A DNA stretch of 64,000 bases, from contig NZ_CP013251.1 in the NCBI RefSeq assembly GCF_001583435.1, positions 4,973,215 through 5,037,214 on the forward strand. Reading direction: 5' to 3'. Made by a program: the position numbers and the translations under genes. The stretch is from Endozoicomonas montiporae CL-33. Its GTDB lineage: Bacteria; Pseudomonadota; Gammaproteobacteria; Pseudomonadales; Endozoicomonadaceae. This document shows positions 57,647 to 64,000 of this stretch, piece after piece (positions within the stretch are counted from its first letter, which is position 1; each line of letters begins with the position of its first letter). Below the pieces are notes generated by a model. The model worked only from the letters and a program-made list of their open reading frames with translations. It was not told the DNA's origin and ran no database searches.

Positions 57647-58870
57647 TTAGTCCAGGATCTTAGCTACAACACCAGCACCTACAGTACGGCCACCTTCACG
57701 GATAGCGAAACGCAGGTTGTCTTCCATCGCAACTGGAGTGATCAGCTCAGCGATGAAGTTGATGTTGTCGCCTGGCATTACCATCTCAACGCCTTCTGGC
57801 AGCTCGATGTTACCGGTCACGTCAGTAGTACGGAAGTAGAACTGTGGACGGTAGCCTTTGAAGAATGGAGTGTGACGACCACCTTCATCTTTGGACAGGA
57901 TGTACACTTCAGCTTCGAACTTAGCGTGAGGCGTTACAGATCCTGGCTTGATCAGACACTGACCACGCTCGATCTCGTCACGCTTGGTACCACGCAGCAG
58001 ACAACCAACGTTCTCACCTGCACGACCTTCGTCCAGCAGCTTACGGAACATTTCAACGCCAGTTACGGTAGTCTTGGAAGTTTCCTTGATACCGATAACT
58101 TCTACTTCTTCACCAACAGTGATGATACCACGCTCAACACGGCCAGTTACTACAGTACCACGGCCAGCGATGGAGAATACGTCTTCGATTGGCAGCAGGA
58201 ATGGCTGATCGATAGCACGCTCTGGCTCTGGGATGTAAACGTCCAGAGTTTCAACCAGCTTCTTAACAGCGGAAGTACCCAGTTCGTTGTCGTCTTCGCC
58301 GTTCAGAGCCATCAGAGCGGAACCAGCGATGATTGGAGTGTCGTCACCCGGGAACTCGTAAGTGTCCAGCAGCTCACGCAGCTCCATTTCAACCAGTTCC
58401 AGCATCTCAGCGTATTCTTCAGAATCAACGCCGCCACAGTCTTCAGCCAGCAGGTCAGCTTTGTTCAGGAATACAACGATCTTAGGTACACCAACCTGAC
58501 GGGACAGCAGGATGTGCTCACGAGTCTGAGGCATAGGACCGTCGGTCGCGCCACATACCAGGATAGCGCCGTCCATCTGAGCAGCACCGGTGATCATGTT
58601 CTTAACGTAGTCAGCGTGTCCTGGGCAGTCTACGTGCGCGTAGTGACGAGCTTCAGAATCGTACTCTACGTGAGCAGTAGAGATGGTGATACCACGCTCA
58701 CGCTCTTCCGGAGCGTTGTCGATCTGATCGAACGCTTTCATTTCGCCGCCGAAAACTTCAGCACAAACGCGAGTCAGCGCAGCAGTCAGAGTGGTTTTAC
58801 CGTGGTCAACGTGACCAATGGTGCCGACGTTTACGTGCGGCTTCGTACGTTCAAATTTTTCCTTAGCCAT
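57647..58870 (-). CDS. tuf: Elongation factor Tu
   Basis: The 407-aa GTPase delivers aminoacyl-tRNA. Its G1 motif is [11 protein letters not shown] (about 19-29), with [20 protein letters not shown] (G3) and FLNKADLL (G4). The ATG at 58870 ([14 protein letters not shown]) is the family start. It is slightly longer than E. coli EF-Tu because of an insertion after the G4 motif ([13 protein letters not shown]). It ends the str operon, 90 bp after fusA. Confidence 0.98.
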
Positions 58871-58960
58871 TTCTCTTAACCTTTGATTCAATGGTTCGGG
58901 GTAGCAATTAAAGCCCGCATTCTAACAAATCAAAACAACCGTCAAAATGCGGAACCCAAA

Positions 58961-61063
58961 TTAACCCTGGTTCTTGATGACCGCTTCAGCAATGCTGTTT
59001 GGCGCTTCAGCATACTCGGAGAATTCCATTGAGTATGTTGCACGCCCCTGAGTTGCTGAACGCAGATCTGTGGCGTAGCCGAACATTTCACCCAGCGGCA
59101 CCTGAGCATTAATAGTCTTGCCGGATGGCGTATCATCCATGCCCTGAACGATACCGCGACGACGGTTCAGGTCGCCCATAACGTCACCCATGTAGTCTTC
59201 CGGTGTTACCACCTCAACCTTCATCATAGGCTCCATCAGCACAGGCTGAGCCTGTGGCGCGTACTTTTTCAGCGCTTGTGAAGCAGCGATTTTAAACGCC
59301 ATTTCGTTGGAGTCAACATCGTGGAAAGAACCGTCGTACAGACGCGCTTTCAGACCCAGCAGTGGGTAGCCGGCGATAACGCCGTTTTGCATCTGTTCTT
59401 CGATACCTTTCTGTACAGCCGGGATGTATTCACGAGGAATAGCACCACCCACGATTTCGTTAATGAATTCCAGACCTTCTTCGCCACCTTCGGCAGGAGA
59501 GAATTCAATAACAACGTGACCGTACTGACCACGACCACCAGACTGCTTAGCAAACTTGTGGTTCGCATCCACGGAGGACTTGATCTTTTCACGGTAAGCT
59601 ACCTGAGGCTTACCAATGTTAGCTTCCACCTTGAACTCGCGACGCATACGGTCAACGAGGATATCCAGGTGCAGCTCACCCATACCGGAGATAATGGTCT
59701 GACCAGTCTCTTCGTCGGTCTTAACCTGGAAGGAAGGATCTTCCTGAGCCAGTTTACCCAGAGCAATACCCATCTTCTCCTGGTCAGCCTTGGACTTAGG
59801 CTCAACCGCAACAGAGATTACAGGATCAGGGAATTCCATGCGCTCCAGAGTAATGACGCTATCCATGGCGCACAGAGTGTCACCAGTGGTTACGTCTTTC
59901 AGACCGATCAACGCAACGATATCGCCCGCAACACACTCTTTCAGCTCTTCACGGGTGTTGGCGTGCATCTGCACCATTCGACCAACACGTTCACGCTTGT
60001 GCTTAACAGGGTTGTATACGGTATCACCGGAACTCAGGGTACCGGAGTAGTTACGTACGAACGTCAGAGTACCAACGAATGGGTCGGTAGCAATTTTGAA
60101 GGCCAACGCTGCAAAAGGTGCATCGTCGTCAGCTTCACGGGTTTCAACGGTATCTTTACCATCGTCCAAGATACCTTCGATCGCTTTAACTTCTTTTGGA
60201 GAAGGCATCAGCTCGATAACAGCATCCAGTACAGCTTGTACACCCTTGTTCTTGAACGCAGAACCACCAAAGACAGGGATGATTTCGTTAGCCAGTGTAC
60301 GTGCACGGATACCAGCCTTGATCTCTTCCTCAGTCAAAGTACCTTCTTCCAGATACTTTTCCATCAGCTCTTCAGTCGCTTCTGCAGCTGCTTCCATCAT
60401 ATACTCGCGCATTTCTTCGCAAGTATCCTGAAGGTCAGCAGGAATGTCTTGATATTCGAAAGACATACCCTGGTCAGCTTCATTCCAGATAATGGACTTC
60501 ATCTTAACCAGGTCAACAACACCCTTGAACTCGTCTTCAGCACCGATAGTCATCTGCATTGGTACAGCATTTGCACCCAGACGATCGCGCAGCTGCTCGA
60601 CAACCATGCCGAAGTCTGCACCAGTACGGTCCATCTTGTTAACGAATACCATACGTGGTACTTCGTACTTGTCAGCCTGACGCCATACAGTTTCAGTCTG
60701 AGGCTGCACGCCGGAGGAACCGCACAGTACAACGACCGCGCCATCCAGTACACGCAGAGAACGTTCAACTTCGATAGTGAAGTCAACGTGTCCAGGAGTA
60801 TCGATAATGTTTACACGATGCTCATCAAACTGAGCATCCATGCCACGCCAGAAACAGGTGGTAGCAGCAGAAGTAATGGTAATACCACGTTCCTGCTCCT
60901 GCTCCATCCAGTCCATAGTGGCAGCACCATCATGAACTTCACCAATTTTGTGGCTCAGACCAGTGTAGAACAGTACGCGTTCTGTGGTCGTTGTCTTACC
61001 CGCGTCAACATGGGCACAGATACCAATGTTGCGATAGCGGTTGATCGGGGTTTTACGGGCCAC
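58961..61063 (-). CDS. fusA: Elongation factor G
   Basis: The 700-aa translocase has G1 [20 protein letters not shown]3 [20 protein letters not shown] and G4 [12 protein letters not shown]. Domains II-V follow, including the domain IV segment with [18 protein letters not shown]. It lies 18 bp after rpsG and upstream of tuf. Confidence 0.98.
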
Positions 61064-61081
61064 GACTCAATCCTCTGATAC

Positions 61082-61600
<519 letters not shown>

Positions 61601-61727
61601 TTACTCTTATCAACCTACTGTTAAATTCTGTGTACCTTCTGCTAATAAGCAGCGCACAAATCTTTCAATAAAAGAGTTCAGAGCTCTTTTAAAACGGCTG
61701 AACCAGCAGTCTTTTAAGGTTTTAACC

Positions 61728-62102
61728 TCAGGACTTAGGCTTCTTAGTACCGTACTTGGAACGACCCTGCTTACGATCGTTAACACCCTGGGTGTCCAGG
61801 CTACCGCGAACAGTGTGGTAACGAACACCTGGCAAGTCTTTTACTCGACCGCCACGGATCAGAACAACGGAGTGTTCCTGCAGGTTGTGACCTTCACCAC
61901 CGATGTAGGAAGTCACTTCAAAGCCGTTGGTCAGACGCACACGACATACTTTACGCAGCGCAGAGTTAGGCTTCTTAGGAGTGGTTGTGTATACGCGAGT
62001 ACAAACACCGCGACGCTGTGGGCAAGCTTGCAGCGCAGGAACGTCGGTCTTTTTGACCTTGCGCTTGCGTGGCTTACGCACCAGCTGGTTAATAGTTGCC
62101 AT
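61728..62102 (-). CDS. rpsL: 30S ribosomal protein S12
   Basis: The 124-aa decoding-centre protein has Lys43 in [12 protein letters not shown] and Lys88 in [12 protein letters not shown]. These are the residues changed in common streptomycin-resistant mutants, so this is the sensitive form. It is the first gene of the str operon, about 160 bp after its promoter. Confidence 0.98.
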
Positions 62103-62202
62103 TCAGCGAACTCCAGATTGTTTCTATATTCGAGCTTTTTGAGGTCGAATTTTGCTGTACCAGAGGATTTGCACAGGTTAATTCGGTCTTCAAACAGCAA
62201 AA

Positions 62203-62298
62203 GCCGGCATAAAACCGGCCAGAACTACTCCTGATCGATCATAGACCAAGGGTAATATAAAGCCGCGAAATTGTACGGAAAGGGGGAAATGGCGTCAA
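62203..62298 (-). promoter_or_regulatory. str operon promoter and leader hairpin
   Basis: On the minus strand TTGACG (62298-62293) and TACAAT (62275-62270) are 17 bp apart, a strong sigma-70 promoter. A leader hairpin (GCCGG/CCGGC, 62203-62219) followed by TTTTG lies about 100 nt before rpsL and could act as an attenuator. The promoter lies after the terminator of the upstream gene, so rpsL is transcribed separately. Confidence 0.82.
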
Positions 62299-62381
62299 GT
62301 ATCGGTATTCAAAGTTTGCAGCTCGGAGACTAACCATACGGACTGCTTTTTGCGCTATTTTTTAACGGGTTGATTTACAAT

Positions 62382-62413
62382 AAAAAAATGCCGAACAATG
62401 TCGGCATTTTTTT
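62382..62413. terminator. Bidirectional terminator after the right-edge gene
   Basis: A symmetrical stem (A7-TGCCGA / TCGGCA-T7, loop ACAATG) gives T-tracts on both strands. It lies 20 bp after the stop of the minus-strand gene at 62434 and isolates it from the str operon. Confidence 0.9.
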
Positions 62414-62433
62414 ATTGGCTTTACTAAATTATT

Positions 62434-64000
62434 TTAACTATCAGACCATTCATTCTCATCATCTGATGCAGGATCGTCATCCTCGCTATCACTATACCTA
62501 ATTTTACTCATTTTTGCTTGTAGTATCTCACCAACGGATTTCACTGGTTTTTTATCAGCTTTCTTGAGTTCCTCACCCGTTAAGGCTCCCTTTTGAAAGC
62601 CAGAATTTTCCTGATAAAACTCCTTTATTTCCTGCTTTGTCTGCTTAAGCTGCATTTCATAATCTCTGGCAACACGCTCATCATCCACCCCCCCTCTTAG
62701 TTTGGCTTCAATATGTTCAACTCGTTTCTCAAGCCCACCAAGCTTATTATCAAGAGCTTTCTTTCTAGTTTGCCTTTCTTTATCTTTCAGCTCTTCTACA
62801 GTCTTAACTAGCTGCCTGTGAGTTTTGGGACGAGCAGCATTTTTGACATTACCTTTCGCCTCCCTGATCGCAGCTAGCAAATCATTTTTCGAATTAGCTT
62901 CTTCTTTAATTACCTCACTTTTTTTTTCCACACTGTCTGGAAGAAGATTACCCTCTTCATCTCTGGTCTTTCGAAGCCTCACCTTCGACAAATCCTTGGG
63001 AGACACCCCTGAACCAGACGCTGATGCAGTACCAGCGGGCTTAGGCTGAGACTTGGAACCAGCAGCCCCAGACGGACCAGCCGGTTTTTTCTTAGCCACT
63101 GGTGGGGGAGGTGGTGCTCCAAATTGTGGAGGAGGTGGCGGTGGTGGAGTGATCGCCTTACCCTTATCATTAATAGTTGCACCCGCAGTGTTGTTGATTG
63201 CACGAGACTCTACACCCTTTTCTTCTGGTACAACTACCTGAGACTCATCAACACCCCCTTCCGGAGAATAATAATCTTCTTCATCGTCACTGGATGACTG
63301 AGTAACAATTCGTTTCGGACTCCCATCTATTTGGGAAACTGTCTGATTTACATTAGCTTGCGGCAATACAACCTGCTCATGATTCTTATGCGAGCGAGCC
63401 CGGTTAATGAGTGCACCTTTCAATGCTGGCAATGCTGACGACAGCTGCTTTTCATCAAGCCATTTCTGCAATACAAAGTTATTGTAATTACCAGGCTCCC
63501 CCAATGCTTCAAGCTGTTTGTCCAATTCTTCGCACAATTCAACAGCCTCTTTTATGATTTTTGCAAGTTGTGCCTGATAATTTTGCGCACTTCCTGTCAT
63601 TTTCTGCCAAACAGAACCCGTGGTTTGAAACAACTCTCCTTTATACGCTTCCTCCTTAACCCATGCATCCAGTTTTCCCAAAACAGCACCAAGGCTTGCA
63701 ACATCTGGCTTTTGAAGGAACACGGCCGTAAAACTCTCAATGGCGGCTTTCGCCTGATCGAGTTGTTCTATATCTTTGCCCGCTTTTTTAAGGGCTTTAA
63801 TCTGCTCACTGCATTCACGAACCGCAGCAATGTACTCTTTGGTCACCAGCTCAGGGTAAGGAATCACTGGCAAAGTATCAGCCATTTCTTTAATGAGATC
63901 ATCTGTGCCAGCAGCAGTGTAACTACTCAGCAACTCATTGATAACACTCGCAGTTTCGTTACCAGTAATACCCATATCCAGCAGAGCATTAACACTCTGG
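62434..64000 (-). CDS. WASP-like protein with polyproline, WH2-like and acidic (VCA) regions; 5' end beyond window
   Basis: The frame stays open to the window edge, so the N-terminus is missing; a Met codon at 63975 is probably internal. The visible 520 or so residues comprise several parts. A helical N-terminal region comes first. Next is a disordered segment with P7 and P5 runs (around 63100-63147; TPPPPPPP, GAPPPPP), like profilin-binding sequences. It is followed by LSKVRLRKT and by LLAAIREAKGNVKNA (62832-62891), close to the WH2 actin-binding pattern LLxxIRxGxxLKxV. A coiled-coil-like stretch comes next, and finally VGEILQAKMSKIRYSDSEDD plus an acidic end with DENEW near the C-terminus. 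WH2, connector and acidic-Trp is the VCA order of Arp2/3 activators. The function is inferred, and secretion cannot be judged. Confidence 0.82.
   Translation of the reverse strand, partial: QSVNALLDMGITGNETASVINELLSSYTAAGTDDLIKEMADTLPVIPYPELVTKEYIAAVRECSEQIKALKKAGKDIEQLDQAKAAIESFTAVFLQKPDVASLGAVLGKLDAWVKEEAYKGELFQTTGSVWQKMTGSAQNYQAQLAKIIKEAVELCEELDKQLEALGEPGNYNNFVLQKWLDEKQLSSALPALKGALINRARSHKNHEQVVLPQANVNQTVSQIDGSPKRIVTQSSSDDEEDYYSPEGGVDESQVVVPEEKGVESRAINNTAGATINDKGKAITPPPPPPPQFGAPPPPPVAKKKPAGPSGAAGSKSQPKPAGTASASGSGVSPKDLSKVRLRKTRDEEGNLLPDSVEKKSEVIKEEANSKNDLLAAIREAKGNVKNAARPKTHRQLVKTVEELKDKERQTRKKALDNKLGGLEKRVEHIEAKLRGGVDDERVARDYEMQLKQTKQEIKEFYQENSGFQKGALTGEELKKADKKPVKSVGEILQAKMSKIRYSDSEDDDPASDDENEWSDS

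Noticed and set aside
59321..61078. 585-codon open frame opposite fusA
   Set aside because: Antisense artefact of strong codon bias in fusA; no motif.

Overview
The window reads as a chromosomal segment of a marine, host-associated gammaproteobacterium. An Endozoicomonas-like member of the Oceanospirillales fits best. That placement is inference from gene order (glnA - DUF4124 gene - ntrB - ntrC; thiI beside glnA; the standard str/S10/spc/alpha ribosomal clusters), dispersed palindromic repeats including an ERIC-like element, and several genes that look aimed at a eukaryotic host. No rRNA, tRNA or CRISPR array was recognised.

Layout. 1-780 holds no supportable gene. 781-11690 is a type I restriction-modification island: hsdM, hsdS, two interleaved DUF1016/YhcG-type nuclease genes, a decayed hsdR and a DnaQ-like exonuclease. 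11809-17333 carries a secreted unknown, an orphan GspE/PilB-type ATPase, a CYTH protein and a DUF47-pit phosphate transport pair. 17342-19281 is an arsenic pair (arsM plus an aquaglyceroporin). 19432-22029 holds argE and argA. 22022-25954 encodes a secreted GDA1/CD39-type NTPDase and a 797-residue unknown, both host-interaction candidates. 26164-28407 has folA and thiI. 28408-29367 is a repeat-rich intergenic region ending in the glnA control region. 29368-34257 is the nitrogen-control locus (glnA, DUF4124 gene, ntrB, ntrC), with a consensus sigma-54 promoter and NtrC-type sites. 34480-41736 is an alpha-clade chaperone-usher pilus operon with four related subunit genes and several unstable repeats. 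42130-43007 has a small cysteine-rich membrane protein and a BrnT/BrnA toxin-antitoxin pair. 43149-62102 is the complete alpha, spc, S10 and str ribosomal supercluster, all on the minus strand. 62434 to the right edge is the C-terminal part of a eukaryote-like protein.

The most striking item is that right-edge gene. Its visible product combines long polyproline runs, a WH2-like actin-binding motif, a connector-like amphipathic segment and an acidic tail with a near-terminal tryptophan. This is the order of the VCA module by which WASP-family proteins activate Arp2/3. It is a candidate actin-nucleation-promoting effector, lying directly upstream of rpsL, where rpoC is usually found. Together with the secreted apyrase, the 797-residue unknown and the potentially phase-variable pilus subunit, it suggests a bacterium equipped for intimate contact with, or life inside, animal cells.

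How the parts work together. NtrB/NtrC probably control glnA through the sigma-54 promoter and their own promoter through an overlapping site. DUF47 and Pit form a phosphate uptake unit. ArsM and the channel probably detoxify arsenite. The pilus operon supplies pilin, minor or tip subunits, usher and chaperone. The restriction system has probably lost HsdR cutting because the nuclease domain and Walker A motif are deleted, while methylation looks intact.
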